NCBI RefSeq assembly: GCF_018129005.1
Contig: NZ_JAAEDL010000028.1
Location: forward strand, 1-64,000
DNA from: Neoroseomonas eburnea
Lineage (GTDB): Bacteria; Pseudomonadota; Alphaproteobacteria; Acetobacterales; Acetobacteraceae
DNA: 64,000 nucleotides
Direction: 5' to 3'
The notes below the pieces were generated by a model. It searched no databases, was not told where the DNA came from, and saw only the letters and a program-made list of their open reading frames with translations. The position numbers and the translations under genes were made by a program. Within the stretch, counting starts at the first letter, position 1, and the number at the start of each line of letters is the position of its first letter. Below, piece by piece: positions 28,554-37,025 of the stretch.

Positions 28554-28565
28554 CGCGCCGGCGCC

Positions 28566-28940
28566 TCACGCCTCCGCGGCGGGCGCGTCCTGCCGCGTGG
28601 GTGGGGGCGGCGCCTCGGTTTCGGGCATTGCCGCAGCATCGGCGCTTGTCTGCGGCCGCACGCCGACCGGCACCGGCGCATCCGTGACCACCGCTGCGCG
28701 ATAGGCCGCGATCTGCCGGGGGGAAGGGATGGTGTTGGCCACGCCCCCTGCCGCGTCACGGAATTCGATGACCACCATGCCGAGGCTGCCATCGAGCCGC
28801 AGCCGCGGATTCGGCGTGGCAGGGGCCGGCACAGGCGCCGGCGGCGCGGCACCTGCATCGCGTTCACCCCCCGCAGCGCGCTGGGGCGCGCGGACGACTT
28901 CGGCGACCGGGCGTATCGGAAGCGCAATGTCGGCTGTCAT
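28566..28940 (-). CDS. Hypothetical protein, possibly FlaG-like
   Basis: 124 residues. The two ends are Ala/Pro-rich and probably disordered, while a short central core, LRLDGSLGMVVIEFRDAAGG followed by IPSPRQIAAYR, resembles the beta-strand plus IP-containing segment of FlaG proteins (usual form D..TGEVIRQIPPE). Position at the end of the flagellar island, convergent with flaF, supports a flagellar role. The similarity is limited to about 35 residues and would need a profile comparison. The ATG lies near 28940, with no strong ribosome-binding site. Confidence 0.5.
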   Translation of the reverse strand: MTADIALPIRPVAEVVRAPQRAAGGERDAGAAPPAPVPAPATPNPRLRLDGSLGMVVIEFRDAAGGVANTIPSPRQIAAYRAAVVTDAPVPVGVRPQTSADAAAMPETEAPPPPTRQDAPAAEA

Positions 28941-29047
28941 GGTTGTGACTCCATCGTCATTCTCCGAGATGAAGATGAACGAAGGATTGACGTCGCGCGG
29001 CGCACTTTGACCGCTGCCTCGCGCGCGACGATTCTGCCCGCCTGCCC

Positions 29048-30136
29048 GTGTCCGATCCGCCGTCCTACGCTCCGCCGCCCGATGCCTATCTGCGCACGCT
29101 GCTGCTCGCGGTGCTGGCCGGCGGGTTGCTGAACACCATCGGCCTGCCGCTCGGCTGGATGGTCGGCGCCATGCTGTCCACCGCCTGGCTCGGCTGGCGC
29201 GGGGCCGCGGCGGTGCCGAAGTTCCTGCGCCCGGCGGGGCTCGTCGTGCTCGGTCTCGGGCTGGGGCAGGGCTTCACCGCGCCGGTGATGGCGGCGGTCG
29301 CGTCCTCCCTGCCGGCCATCCTGGCGGGCGGGGTGCTGTCCATCCTGGCGGGGCTGGCGGTGGCGCCGCTCTATGCCCGCATCGCCCGGTCGGATGCGCG
29401 CACTGCCTACTACGCTGCCATCCCGGGCGGCATCGTCACCATGGCGGTGCTGGCGCAGCGCGCGGGCGCGGCGGTCTCTGCGGTGACGGTGGCGCAGACC
29501 ATCCGCATGGCGGTGGTGGTGCTGACCTTCCCGGCGCTGGTCGCGGTGATCGCCGTGGGCGGGCGGGATGCCGCCTTCTCCGCCGCGCTGCCGGGCTTCG
29601 CCTGGGGCGGGATGGCGCTGCTGCTGGCGTGCGGCGCGCTCGCGGCCCTGCTGGGCGCGTGGGCGGGGCTCGCCAATGCCGCCATGATCGCGCCCTGCCT
29701 GCTGGCGATGGGGCTGTCGGGCAGCGGGCTGCTGCCGTCCTCCATCCCGCGCTGGATGGTGGATGCGGCGCAGCTGGCGATGGGGGCGAGCCTCGGGCTG
29801 CGTCTCACGCCGCAGAGTCTCGGCGGCGGGCCGCGGCGGCTGGCGGCGGCGGGGCTGGCGTCCGCGCTGGCCGTGGGCGTGTTGCTGGCGCTGCTCGGGC
29901 TTGGCCTCGGCTGGCTGTCCGGCCTGCCGCCGGTCGCGGTGGTGCTCGGCATGGCGCCGGGCGGCATGCCGGAGATGGCGGTCACGGCGAAGGCGCTCGA
30001 CCTCGCCGTGCCGCTGGTGCTCGGCTTCCACCTGGTGCGCACGGTGCTGTGCAACCTGCTGGTCGGCCCGATCTGGAGGCTCGCCCTCGCGCTCGGCCTG
30101 GTCCGCCGCCCACCGCCCGAAGACCACGGCGGATAG
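29048..30136 (+). CDS. AbrB family membrane protein
   Basis: Polytopic inner-membrane protein of 362 residues with about ten hydrophobic segments arranged as two similar halves, each with a G(L/M)PLGWMVGA or MAPGGMPEMA-type motif, as in the AbrB/AidB-regulator family (PF05145, once misnamed ammonia monooxygenase). The motifs YYAAIPGGIVTMAVLAQ and VVLGMAPGGMPEMAV are the conserved pair. The substrate and role are unknown; transport or membrane-linked regulation has been proposed for relatives. Start is the GTG at 29048. It is convergent with apt. Confidence 0.85.
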   Translation: MSDPPSYAPPPDAYLRTLLLAVLAGGLLNTIGLPLGWMVGAMLSTAWLGWRGAAAVPKFLRPAGLVVLGLGLGQGFTAPVMAAVASSLPAILAGGVLSILAGLAVAPLYARIARSDARTAYYAAIPGGIVTMAVLAQRAGAAVSAVTVAQTIRMAVVVLTFPALVAVIAVGGRDAAFSAALPGFAWGGMALLLACGALAALLGAWAGLANAAMIAPCLLAMGLSGSGLLPSSIPRWMVDAAQLAMGASLGLRLTPQSLGGGPRRLAAAGLASALAVGVLLALLGLGLGWLSGLPPVAVVLGMAPGGMPEMAVTAKALDLAVPLVLGFHLVRTVLCNLLVGPIWRLALALGLVRRPPPEDHGG

Positions 30137-30148
30137 GCGGCCGCGGTG

Positions 30149-30679
30149 CTATTCGTCGTAGGCGACGAGGGATTCGAAGGGCACGTCGATCCGGTTCCTG
30201 CCGCCGAGAAAGGTCAGCTCGATCAGGGCGGCCGCGCAGGGCACCACCGCCCCCGCCTGGCGCAGCAGGCTGATGCCCGCGGCCATGGTGCCGCCGGTGG
30301 CGAGCAGGTCGTCCAGCAGGATCACCCTCTGGCCCTTCTGCACGGCGTCGGCCTGCATCTCGATGCGGTCGGTGCCGTATTCCAGCGCGTAGTTCAGCCC
30401 GATGGTCAGCCCCGGCAGCTTGCGCGGCTTGCGCAGCATGATGAAGCCGAGGCCGAGTTCGAGCGCGAGCGGCGCGGCGACGAGGAAGCCGCGGCTCTCG
30501 ATGCCGGCGAGCAGGTCGGGCTTGTGCGGCCGGATCGCGCGGGCGAGCCGGGCCATGGCGGCCCGCCAGGCCGGTCCGTGCCGCAGCAGGGTGGAGATGT
30601 CGTAGAAGAGGATGCCCGGCTTCGGGAAATCCGGAATGCCGCGGATATGGGCCTTGATGTCGATGCTGTCGGTCGTCAC
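30149..30679 (-). CDS. apt: Adenine phosphoribosyltransferase
   Basis: Purine-salvage enzyme, 176 residues, making AMP from adenine and PRPP. The PRPP-binding loop [13 protein letters not shown] is near residue 125, the base-binding N-terminal block reads [17 protein letters not shown], and the flexible region [12 protein letters not shown] is also clear. I chose the GTG that starts VTTDSIDI, giving the normal family length; an ATG 87 bases upstream would add a low-complexity tail. It is a single gene, divergent from the small DUF2842 gene. Confidence 0.93.
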   Translation of the reverse strand: MTTDSIDIKAHIRGIPDFPKPGILFYDISTLLRHGPAWRAAMARLARAIRPHKPDLLAGIESRGFLVAAPLALELGLGFIMLRKPRKLPGLTIGLNYALEYGTDRIEMQADAVQKGQRVILLDDLLATGGTMAAGISLLRQAGAVVPCAAALIELTFLGGRNRIDVPFESLVAYDE

Positions 30680-30845
30680 GGGATCGCTGCCGGTCCTGAT
30701 GGAGGGGGGCGCCGCCGCAGGGGCCGCGGCGACGGGCCGGCGCTTCGCTAGCCTTCCTGCGCGCAAAGTAGAAGTGCGGCGATCCGCCTGTCGATGCCGC
30801 CGATCGGGACTTGGCGGATGGCGGCGGACGCGTCAGATGCGGGGC

Positions 30846-31031
30846 ATGTCCCGCACCTCCATCGCCCTGATCGCCGGTCTCCTCGGATTCCTGCTCTACG
30901 TCGCCGGCGTGCTGGTGGTCGCGGACCATGTGCGCGGCCTGCACTGGGCGCTGGAACTCGCCTTCTTCGCCGTGGCCGGCGTTGCCTGGGTGTGGCCCGC
31001 CAAGCGGCTCATCGTCTGGGCGGTGCGCTGA
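30846..31031 (+). CDS. DUF2842 small membrane protein
   Basis: 61 residues with two membrane helices (about 6-27 and 36-53) and the conserved core LLYVAGVLVVADHV followed by AFFAVAGVAWVWPAKRLI. This fits DUF2842, a family found almost only in alphaproteobacteria. The start ATG gives the standard length; a longer in-frame opening upstream overlaps the apt promoter region and is not supported. Function unknown. Confidence 0.75.
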   Translation: MSRTSIALIAGLLGFLLYVAGVLVVADHVRGLHWALELAFFAVAGVAWVWPAKRLIVWAVR

Positions 31032-31074
31032 CCGCCCGGGCCGGCCATCGCCCCTGGCGAGGCCGGAGGCGCCC

Positions 31075-31392
31075 TCAGCGCCGCGGACGCGTGCCGGTGA
31101 CGATGGCCGGGTCGCCGGCGGTGATCACCTCGATCTGCGTGCCCTGCCGCTGCCAGGCGAACAGGCAGTTCGCTGCGCCCGTCCCGGCACAGGCCACCAT
31201 TTCCGGCCGCCCCGCGCAGCGCGCATCGCCACGCCCGCAGCGGTCGGCGTCCGGTACCAGGAGTGGGGACCACCCCTCGCGCAGCAGCGATTCGCGCGCC
31301 TGGGCGTAGGGCGTGCCTGGCGCGACGGCAGGCTGGGCCGATGCCGGGCCGGCGAGGAGGAGGCCGACGAGGAGGATGTGCGGGCGGACCAT
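31075..31392 (-). CDS. Hypothetical exported protein, 105 residues
   Basis: A short signal peptide (LLVGLLLAGPASA, cleaved before QPAV) and a mature domain of about 85 residues with four cysteines (in DADRCGRGDARCAG, VACAGTG and ANCLFAW), which could form two periplasmic disulfides. The PYAQARESLLREGWSPL stretch resembles a recurrent motif in small secreted proteins of alphaproteobacteria. The function is unknown. It is transcribed on the same strand as the upstream tRNA-Pro and follows its terminator. Confidence 0.65.
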   Translation of the reverse strand: MVRPHILLVGLLLAGPASAQPAVAPGTPYAQARESLLREGWSPLLVPDADRCGRGDARCAGRPEMVACAGTGAANCLFAWQRQGTQIEVITAGDPAIVTGTRPRR

Positions 31393-31433
31393 GCCGGCAG
31401 GCTAGCCGCGCACCGCGCGCACGCGAAGCGGGC

Positions 31434-31464
31434 AAAAGAAAAGCCCTTGGTTTCCCAAGGGCTT
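31434..31464 (-). terminator. Intrinsic terminator of tRNA-Pro
   Basis: A perfect 10-bp stem, AAGCCCTTGG/CCAAGGGCTT, with a four-base loop, followed on the minus strand by TTCTTTTG. It begins 25 bases after the tRNA 3' end, so it is a proper rho-independent terminator for that gene. Confidence 0.85.
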
Positions 31465-31488
31465 AACTCTCGCGGCGCGGCCGGGAAC

Positions 31489-31565
31489 TGGTCGGAGTGA
31501 GAGGATTCGAACCTCCGGCCCCTGCGTCCCGAACACAGTGCTCTACCAGGCTGAGCTACACTCCG
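31489..31565 (-). tRNA. tRNA-Pro (anticodon CGG)
   Basis: 77 bases on the minus strand. The acceptor stem CGGAGTG pairs with CACTCCG, the D arm contains AGCTCAGCCTGGTAGAGC, the anticodon loop TTCGGGA reads CGG between the arms CTGTG and CGCAG (one G-T pair), and the T arm is GGTTCGAATCC. The discriminator A and a genomically encoded CCA follow. It reads CCG codons. A terminator follows closely. Confidence 0.97.
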
Positions 31566-31728
31566 TCGCCAGGTCCGCGCTGCGGAGGCGGCGGTATAGC
31601 GGCAGGTCCCCGAGGCCGCAAGACGGGGTGCCGCGAGACTTTGTCACGCGCCATTGCCTCGCGGGAATGGCAGCGTCACCGTAGCCGCGCGTGTCGTGCG
31701 GCGCGCTATCCTTGCTGGGGAGAATGCC

Positions 31729-32181
31729 ATGAGGTCTTGGGCGTTGGTTGCAGGGTTCGGGCTGCTCGCGCTGGGCGCCGGCGTCGCCCTGGCGCAACAG
31801 TCGCCGTCGGATCTCAGCGCCGAGCGTCGCGGCCTGATGCGGCAGCAGGTGCAGGCGGTACGGGCGATCGCGCCGGTGGTGCAGGGCGGCGGCGATCCCC
31901 GCACCGTCCAGCCGCAGGCCGAGGCCGTGCTGGCGACCGCCCGCCGCAAGCTGACGATGTTCCCGCCCGGCAGCGACCGTGACGACGACCGCGCGCGTCC
32001 CGAGATCTGGACCGATCGGGCGACCTTCGATCGTGACGGCCAGGCCCTGGTCGATGGCGCGACCGCCCTCGTCGCCGCCTCCGCCGCCGGCGACCGTGCC
32101 GCCTTCGCTGCCGCCTTCCAGGCGGCCACCAATGCCTGCAACGCGTGCCACGATCGCTTCCGGCTGCCCCAGCGGCCCTGA
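31729..32181 (+). CDS. Cytochrome c' (class II c-type)
   Basis: Periplasmic haem protein precursor of 150 residues. A signal peptide (ending GVALAQQ) leads into a helical domain with the haem motif CNACHDRFR at residues 137-145 near the C-terminus, the position expected for class II cytochromes c. These four-helix bundles bind NO or CO or shuttle electrons. The start ATG follows GGGGAG. It is convergent with, and 11 bases from, a cytochrome b561 gene; in many genomes the two proteins are functional partners. Confidence 0.9.
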   Translation: MRSWALVAGFGLLALGAGVALAQQSPSDLSAERRGLMRQQVQAVRAIAPVVQGGGDPRTVQPQAEAVLATARRKLTMFPPGSDRDDDRARPEIWTDRATFDRDGQALVDGATALVAASAAGDRAAFAAAFQAATNACNACHDRFRLPQRP

Positions 32182-32192
32182 CGCCGCGCGGT

Positions 32193-32873
32193 TCAGAACA
32201 GGGCGAGCCGCCACAGCGCCACGGCCATCGCGGCCGCGGCGCCCAGCAGCAGCGCGGCGAGGACGCGGTTGCCCATCCGCGGCGGCGTCCGCGCCGCCGC
32301 GGAGTCGGCCGGAAACTGCGCGCTGCCCGTGACCATCGCGCCGACGAGCCGCCGGCCGAAGGCGATGCGATAGGTCGCGACCGCCGCGACATGCAGGGCG
32401 ACCGCGATCAGCAGGAGGTCGAAGATGCGCGCGTGCCAGCCGGAGACGCGCTGGCTCGCGTCGTAGCCGATCCAATCGGCGAAGGGACCGCGGTAGAGTT
32501 CGGCATCGTCGGCGAACAGCCCGGTCACGCCCTGTGCCAGCAGCAGCGCCAGCAGCAGCACGACCATCCAGCCGCCCGCCGGGTTGTGGCCGGGCCTCGC
32601 CTCGTCCTCGCCGCGCAGCAGCGCCGCGGCATGGTGCAGCACCGCGCGCGGCCCGGCGAGGAAGCGGGCGAAGCGCGCCGTCTCCGAACCCAGGAAGCCC
32701 CAGGCGATCCGAAACAGGACCAGCGCCAGCGCGAGACAGCCGGAGAGCATGTGCCACTCGATCCGCCGCAGCTTCGCGGTGGCGTAGGAAACGGCGACCA
32801 GCAGGACGATCGACCAATGGAAAAGCCGCACCCAGCCGTCCCAGACCTTCACCCGCACGGTCCTGCCCGCCAT
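32193..32873 (-). CDS. Cytochrome b561-type di-haem membrane protein
   Basis: 226-residue inner-membrane protein with four or five helices. Candidate haem ligands are the His residues in VRLFHWSIV, EWHMLSGCLAL and the pair in WHARIFDLLLIAVALHVAAV, the layout of the Ni/Fe-hydrogenase-type b subunit and bacterial b561 family. It probably passes electrons between quinone and a periplasmic cytochrome c, plausibly the c' encoded convergently next door. The ATG at MAGRTVRVKVWD was preferred because the preceding in-frame part is charged and unlike the family. Confidence 0.88.
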   Translation of the reverse strand: MAGRTVRVKVWDGWVRLFHWSIVLLVAVSYATAKLRRIEWHMLSGCLALALVLFRIAWGFLGSETARFARFLAGPRAVLHHAAALLRGEDEARPGHNPAGGWMVVLLLALLLAQGVTGLFADDAELYRGPFADWIGYDASQRVSGWHARIFDLLLIAVALHVAAVATYRIAFGRRLVGAMVTGSAQFPADSAAARTPPRMGNRVLAALLLGAAAAMAVALWRLALF

Positions 32874-32947
32874 GCATCCGCTCCTTCGTCGTGCCGAGCC
32901 TGCCATGGCGCTCGCCCTGGCGCGATGCCTCGGGCAGCCTGACCGGC

Positions 32948-33715
32948 ATGGGACTCGACACGGTGCCGATGGTGGCGGTGAGCGGCATCATCGCCGCGCT
33001 GGCCGCAGTGATCTGGGCGGGTGGCGGGCGGCTGCTCGGCTGGCCGCGGCTCGCCGGGGCGGCGGGGGGATTCGGGCTGCTCGTCGGGCTGATGGCCCTG
33101 TTCGGCGTCATCAACGCTTCCCCCCGGCAATTGGTGGAACGGCTGCCGGCGCTTGCCCTGGTCGGCCTGGTGGCGGGGCTGCTGGCGGATGGCGGCCGGG
33201 CGCGGCAGGTGGCGGGTAGCCTTCTGGGCCTGCTGGCAGGTGCCTGGTGGATGGCCGGCGCGCCGATGCACCCCGACAGCCTGCTGCGGGCGGCGCCGGT
33301 GGCGCTCGGGCTGTTCGCCGCCATGGCTCTGGCGCTGCGCGGTGGGGCAACCACCGCTCCGATGGCGATGGCCTGGCTCGCGCTGGCGGCGGGCGTGGCT
33401 GCGGCCAGGGCAGGCGGGCCCTACCTCCCCGGCGCACTTGTCGGCCTGGGCGCCATCCTGGGGGCGGCGCTGACCGGGGCAGGGCAGGGGATGACGGCGC
33501 GGCTGCCGCTGGCGCTCACCCTTGCCGGCATCGCCGCGGTGCCGGTGCTGGCGCGGGCGGCGCCGGCGGATGTCGCGGCCGCCGCCGCGCCGGCCCTGGC
33601 CCTGCTGGCCGGGCCGGTGGTCGGGCGGCGCCTGCCGGTGCGGCTCGGGGCGTGGCTCGGCCCGGCGCTGGCGGCGGTGCCGGCGATCGGGCTGGCGCTG
33701 CTGCTCCGGCGATGA
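32948..33715 (+). CDS. Hypothetical polytopic membrane protein
   Basis: 255 residues with eight or so hydrophobic segments separated by very short loops, almost all Ala, Gly, Leu and Val. I do not recognise a family. The start ATG at MGLDTVP places the first helix at residue 8; an upstream extension overlaps the cytochrome b gene in antisense and is not supported. A conserved-looking polar loop (VINASPRQLVERLP) breaks the membrane region near residue 60. Could be a small transporter or cation-channel-like protein. It is followed after 76 bases by the LysM protein gene. Confidence 0.6.
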   Translation: MGLDTVPMVAVSGIIAALAAVIWAGGGRLLGWPRLAGAAGGFGLLVGLMALFGVINASPRQLVERLPALALVGLVAGLLADGGRARQVAGSLLGLLAGAWWMAGAPMHPDSLLRAAPVALGLFAAMALALRGGATTAPMAMAWLALAAGVAAARAGGPYLPGALVGLGAILGAALTGAGQGMTARLPLALTLAGIAAVPVLARAAPADVAAAAAPALALLAGPVVGRRLPVRLGAWLGPALAAVPAIGLALLLRR

Positions 33716-33791
33716 GCCGTGCCGGGGTGATTTCTTTGTGCACAGGTGCTTCCGTTAGGGCGTAACCTTTTGACGGATTCGGGAACCGGCG

Positions 33792-34877
33792 ATGCAACGT
33801 GCCGCGATGATCGGCCTTGGCGGGATCGTGGTGATCCCGGCCCTTGTGCTGGCCTATCTCGGCCGGCCGCAGGCGCCCCGGCCGGCTGCACCGGGGGCCG
33901 CCCCGCCTGCCGCGGTGAGCGCCCCGCTGGCTGCCGCCTCCGTCCCCATGGCCTCAAGGCCGGCGGCTGCACCGGCCGCCTCCGCCTCGGCCCCGACCGC
34001 GGCGGCTTCCGGACCGGCTCCGACGCAGGTCGTGGCGCCGGCCGCCGCCAGCCGCGCCCCGAGCTTCGACGTCGTGCGGGTCGGGGCCGGCGGCTCGGCG
34101 GTGATCGCCGGCCGCGCCGCGCCAGGGGCCGAGGTGTCGCTGCTGCTCGACGGCCAGCGCGAGATCGGCCGCACCCGCGCCGATGGACGCGGCGAATGGG
34201 TCATCCTGCCCGCGCCGATCGCCCCCGGTGCGTGGGAACTCTCGTTGCGCGCCCGCCTGGGGACCGAGGCTTCGCCCGGTGCCGAGACGGTCGTGGTGAT
34301 CGTGCCCGAACCTGTCCGTCGCGCCGCGCCCGCGGAGGCGCCCGTGGCCGTGCTGCTGCCCTCCGCCGCGCCGCCGCGCCTGTTGCAGGCCCCGTCGGCA
34401 GAGGCCGCGCCCGGCCTCGCGATCGGTTCGGTCGAGCAGCAGGCGGACGGCGATGTCCGTATCGCCGGCGCGGCGCCGGCCGGCGCTGCGCTGCGGGTGC
34501 ATCTCGGTGACCGCCATGTCGCGGACACCACCGCGGATGCCGAGGGGCGCTGGCAGGTCGCCACGTCCGGCGGCGGGCAGGGAACGTTGCGGGTGGACCG
34601 CATCGGCGAAGGCGGGCTGGTCGCGGCGCGGGCGGAAGTGCCCTTCACCCCGGTCGCGGCCGCGCCCGACGGCCTGGGCGCGCGTCGCGTTGTGGTGGAG
34701 CGGGGGACCAATCTCTGGCGCATCGCCCGCGCCACCTACGGGCAGGGGCCGCGCTACACCGTCATCTACCAGGCCAATCGCGGGCAGATCCGCGATCCGG
34801 GGCGGATCTTCCCCGGTCAGGTCCTGGACGTGCCGGGCGGCCAGGCAACGCCTGCCGCCTCCAGCGAATCGAGATAG
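33792..34877 (+). CDS. LysM-domain envelope protein
   Basis: 361 residues. A single N-terminal membrane anchor (about 7-22) is followed by an 80-residue Pro/Ala spacer, two Ig-like repeats that look alike (GSAVIAGRAAPGAEVSLLLDG and DVRIAGAAPAGAALRVHLGD) and a C-terminal LysM motif (VVERGTNLWRIARATYG to GRIFPGQVLDVP, about 300-350). LysM binds peptidoglycan glycan strands, so this is a periplasm-facing wall-binding protein. The last 61 bases overlap the end of a convergent gene, which is uncommon. Confidence 0.85.
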   Translation: MQRAAMIGLGGIVVIPALVLAYLGRPQAPRPAAPGAAPPAAVSAPLAAASVPMASRPAAAPAASASAPTAAASGPAPTQVVAPAAASRAPSFDVVRVGAGGSAVIAGRAAPGAEVSLLLDGQREIGRTRADGRGEWVILPAPIAPGAWELSLRARLGTEASPGAETVVVIVPEPVRRAAPAEAPVAVLLPSAAPPRLLQAPSAEAAPGLAIGSVEQQADGDVRIAGAAPAGAALRVHLGDRHVADTTADAEGRWQVATSGGGQGTLRVDRIGEGGLVAARAEVPFTPVAAAPDGLGARRVVVERGTNLWRIARATYGQGPRYTVIYQANRGQIRDPGRIFPGQVLDVPGGQATPAASSESR

Positions 34878-35245
34878 GGATCGAGCGCCAGCACGAAGCG
34901 CACCAGCGAGGCGACCAGCGCCGTCGCATTGGCCGGGGCGGCGAGCGGCGCCGAGGCTTCCAGACGCAGCCTGTGGTCGGGCAGCAACCGGGCGCGCCAG
35001 CCGCTGGGCAGGTGCGCGGGCAGGCGGGCGACGGCCGCGAAGGCGCGGCGGCGGTCGGCACCGGGTTCGGCGGTGGAGGGGATGCGCGCCGCGTCGGCGG
35101 CGAGTCGCAGCCCATCCGCGGCGACCTCCGCCCGGCAGGCGCGGCCGCGCCAGGCGAAGCGCAGCGCCGGGGCCGGATCCGCGGCGAGCGGCGCGAGGGC
35201 GCCGTCGGGCGTGACGGCGAAGGGGCCGAGGGCAATCGTTTCCAT
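34817..35245 (-). CDS. Hypothetical protein, 142 residues
   Basis: I do not recognise the family. The product looks soluble: an N-terminal stretch of beta character (METIALGPFAVTPDGAL, RFAWRGRACRAEV) followed by Arg/Ala-rich helices (RRRAFAAVARLPAHL). A helix-rich end contains SLVRFVLALDPYLDSLEAAG. No signal peptide. Support comes from codon character and a clean ATG; the 61-base convergent overlap with the LysM gene is a caution. Divergent from psd across a 49-bp gap. Confidence 0.55.
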   Translation of the reverse strand: METIALGPFAVTPDGALAPLAADPAPALRFAWRGRACRAEVAADGLRLAADAARIPSTAEPGADRRRAFAAVARLPAHLPSGWRARLLPDHRLRLEASAPLAAPANATALVASLVRFVLALDPYLDSLEAAGVAWPPGTSRT

Positions 35246-35294
35246 GCCGCCAGGGTTGCCCGGGACTGGTGAACACACCATAACCGCGCCCGAT

Positions 35295-35972
35295 ATGGCC
35301 CTCGGACACAGCCTTCGTATGGTGCTCGCCCCGCCGCATCCGGCGGGGCGGCCCTTCCTCATCGGCGGGGGCGCGGCGGCGCTGCTCGGCCTGATCCTGC
35401 TCGGCAACTGGCTGTTCTGGCTGGCGGTGATCTTCGTCGGCTTCTGCCTGTATTTCTTCCGCGACCCGGAACGCGTGCCGCCTTCCCGCCCCGGCCTCGT
35501 GCTCGCCCCGGCGGACGGGCATGTCGTCTCGATCATGCCGGCGGTGCCGCCCGCCGAGCTCGGCCTCGGCGAGGCGCCGCGCTGGCGGGTGGCGATCTTC
35601 CTGTCGGTGCTCGACGTGCATGTGAACCGCATGCCGGCCGAGGGCACGGTCACCCGCATCGCCTACCGGCACGGCAAGTTCCTTTCCGCCAACCTCGACA
35701 AGGCGAGCGAAGAGAACGAGCGCAACGCCATCGCGCTCAGCCTGCCGGACGGGCGCGACCTCGCGGTGGTGCAGATCGCGGGGCTGGTGGCGCGGCGCAT
35801 CCTCTGCGACGCCAAGGTCGGGGATTCCGTGCAGGCGGGCGACCGATACGGCATCATCCGCTTCGGCAGCCGCACCGACGTCTACCTGCCGCCGGGCGTG
35901 CAGCCGCTGGTGAGCGAGGGCCAGACCATGATCGGCGGCGAGACCGTGATCGCCGAGCTCGGTCCGCGGTGA
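35295..35972 (+). CDS. psd: Phosphatidylserine decarboxylase
   Basis: Inner-membrane enzyme producing phosphatidylethanolamine from phosphatidylserine. At 225 residues it is the short class. A hydrophobic anchor (about 28-50) is followed by FFRDPERVPP and the block VAIFLSVLDVHVNRMP. The self-cleavage site is the Gly-Ser pair in IRFGSRTDVYLP (Gly191-Ser192), where the Ser becomes the pyruvoyl group. The stop overlaps the GTG start of pssA (GTGA), coupling the two steps of the pathway. Confidence 0.95.
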   Translation: MALGHSLRMVLAPPHPAGRPFLIGGGAAALLGLILLGNWLFWLAVIFVGFCLYFFRDPERVPPSRPGLVLAPADGHVVSIMPAVPPAELGLGEAPRWRVAIFLSVLDVHVNRMPAEGTVTRIAYRHGKFLSANLDKASEENERNAIALSLPDGRDLAVVQIAGLVARRILCDAKVGDSVQAGDRYGIIRFGSRTDVYLPPGVQPLVSEGQTMIGGETVIAELGPR

Positions 35973-36874
35973 CCGAGGACCGCCCCGGGCCGGGCCGCCC
36001 GCGCGGGGATGAAGGCCGCGTGCGCCGCCTGCGCACGCGCTTCCGTCCACGCACCCGGCCACGCTTCGAGGGGCAGTCCTTCAACCGGCTGATCCCCAAC
36101 CTGCTGACCATGCTCGGCCTGTGCTGCGGGCTGGTCGCCATCCGCTTCGCCTTCGAGGGCCGCTTCGAGCAGGCCGCCGTGCTGATCGTCGTCGCCGGGG
36201 TGATCGACGGGCTGGACGGGCGGCTCGCCCGGCTGCTCAAGGCGACGTCGCGCTTCGGGGCGGAGTTCGACAGCCTGTCGGACTTCCTGTGCTTCGGCGT
36301 GGCGCCGGCGATGATCCTGTACTTCTGGACCATGCAGGACTGGCGGGCCCTGGGCTTCGCGCCCTGCCTGCTGTTCGCGGTGTGCATGGCGCTGCGGCTC
36401 GCGCGGTTCAACGCCGCGCTCGATGTCGGGACCACGGTGAAGCCGGCCTACACCTACAATTTCTTCACCGGCGTGCCGGCGCCGGCGGGGGCGGGCTGCG
36501 TGCTGTTCCCGCTCTTCCTCGGCCTGTGGTTCACGCAGGCGGGCTGGCCGATCCTGGCCTCGGCGATCCGCCACCCGGCCTTCGTCGGTATCATCCTTCT
36601 GCTGGTGGCGGGGCTGTCCATCAGCACCCTGCCGACCTGGTCCTTCAAGAACTTCAAGGTGCCGCGCCACGTGGTGCTGCCGCTGCTGGTCGGCACCGGG
36701 CTGTTCGCCGCGCTGCTGCTGGCCGAGCCCTGGGCGGCGCTGGCCATGGCGGGGGTCGGCTACCTCGGCATGCTGCCCTTCTCCGTGCGTTCCTACCTGC
36801 GGCTGAAGCGGGAGGCGGAGAGCATGTTGGAACCCCTGGTGGTGGCGGAGGGTCCGCGCTCCGGCGCGGCGTGA
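35969..36874 (+). CDS. pssA: CDP-diacylglycerol-serine O-phosphatidyltransferase
   Basis: Multipass membrane enzyme, 301 residues, making phosphatidylserine from CDP-diacylglycerol and serine, the substrate for Psd encoded just upstream. The CDP-alcohol transferase motif is complete: DGLDGRLARLL, then GAEFDSLSD with the two catalytic aspartates. A basic Arg-rich N-terminal tail of about 35 residues precedes the first helix, as in related type II enzymes. Start is the GTG overlapping the psd stop. Confidence 0.95.
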   Translation: MTEDRPGPGRPRGDEGRVRRLRTRFRPRTRPRFEGQSFNRLIPNLLTMLGLCCGLVAIRFAFEGRFEQAAVLIVVAGVIDGLDGRLARLLKATSRFGAEFDSLSDFLCFGVAPAMILYFWTMQDWRALGFAPCLLFAVCMALRLARFNAALDVGTTVKPAYTYNFFTGVPAPAGAGCVLFPLFLGLWFTQAGWPILASAIRHPAFVGIILLLVAGLSISTLPTWSFKNFKVPRHVVLPLLVGTGLFAALLLAEPWAALAMAGVGYLGMLPFSVRSYLRLKREAESMLEPLVVAEGPRSGAA

Positions 36875-37025
36875 TCCGGCGCACGGCCCTGTGATGCGCG
36901 GTCTTGGTCCATTCACGGCCCAATGCCAGTCTTCTCCCGGGCCCGTGGCGCGCCGTCGCGCCCGTAGCCGATCGGGAGGGATGCATGGTGCCGCGGCAGG
37001 GTGTGCTTCGCGCGCCGCCGCGGCC

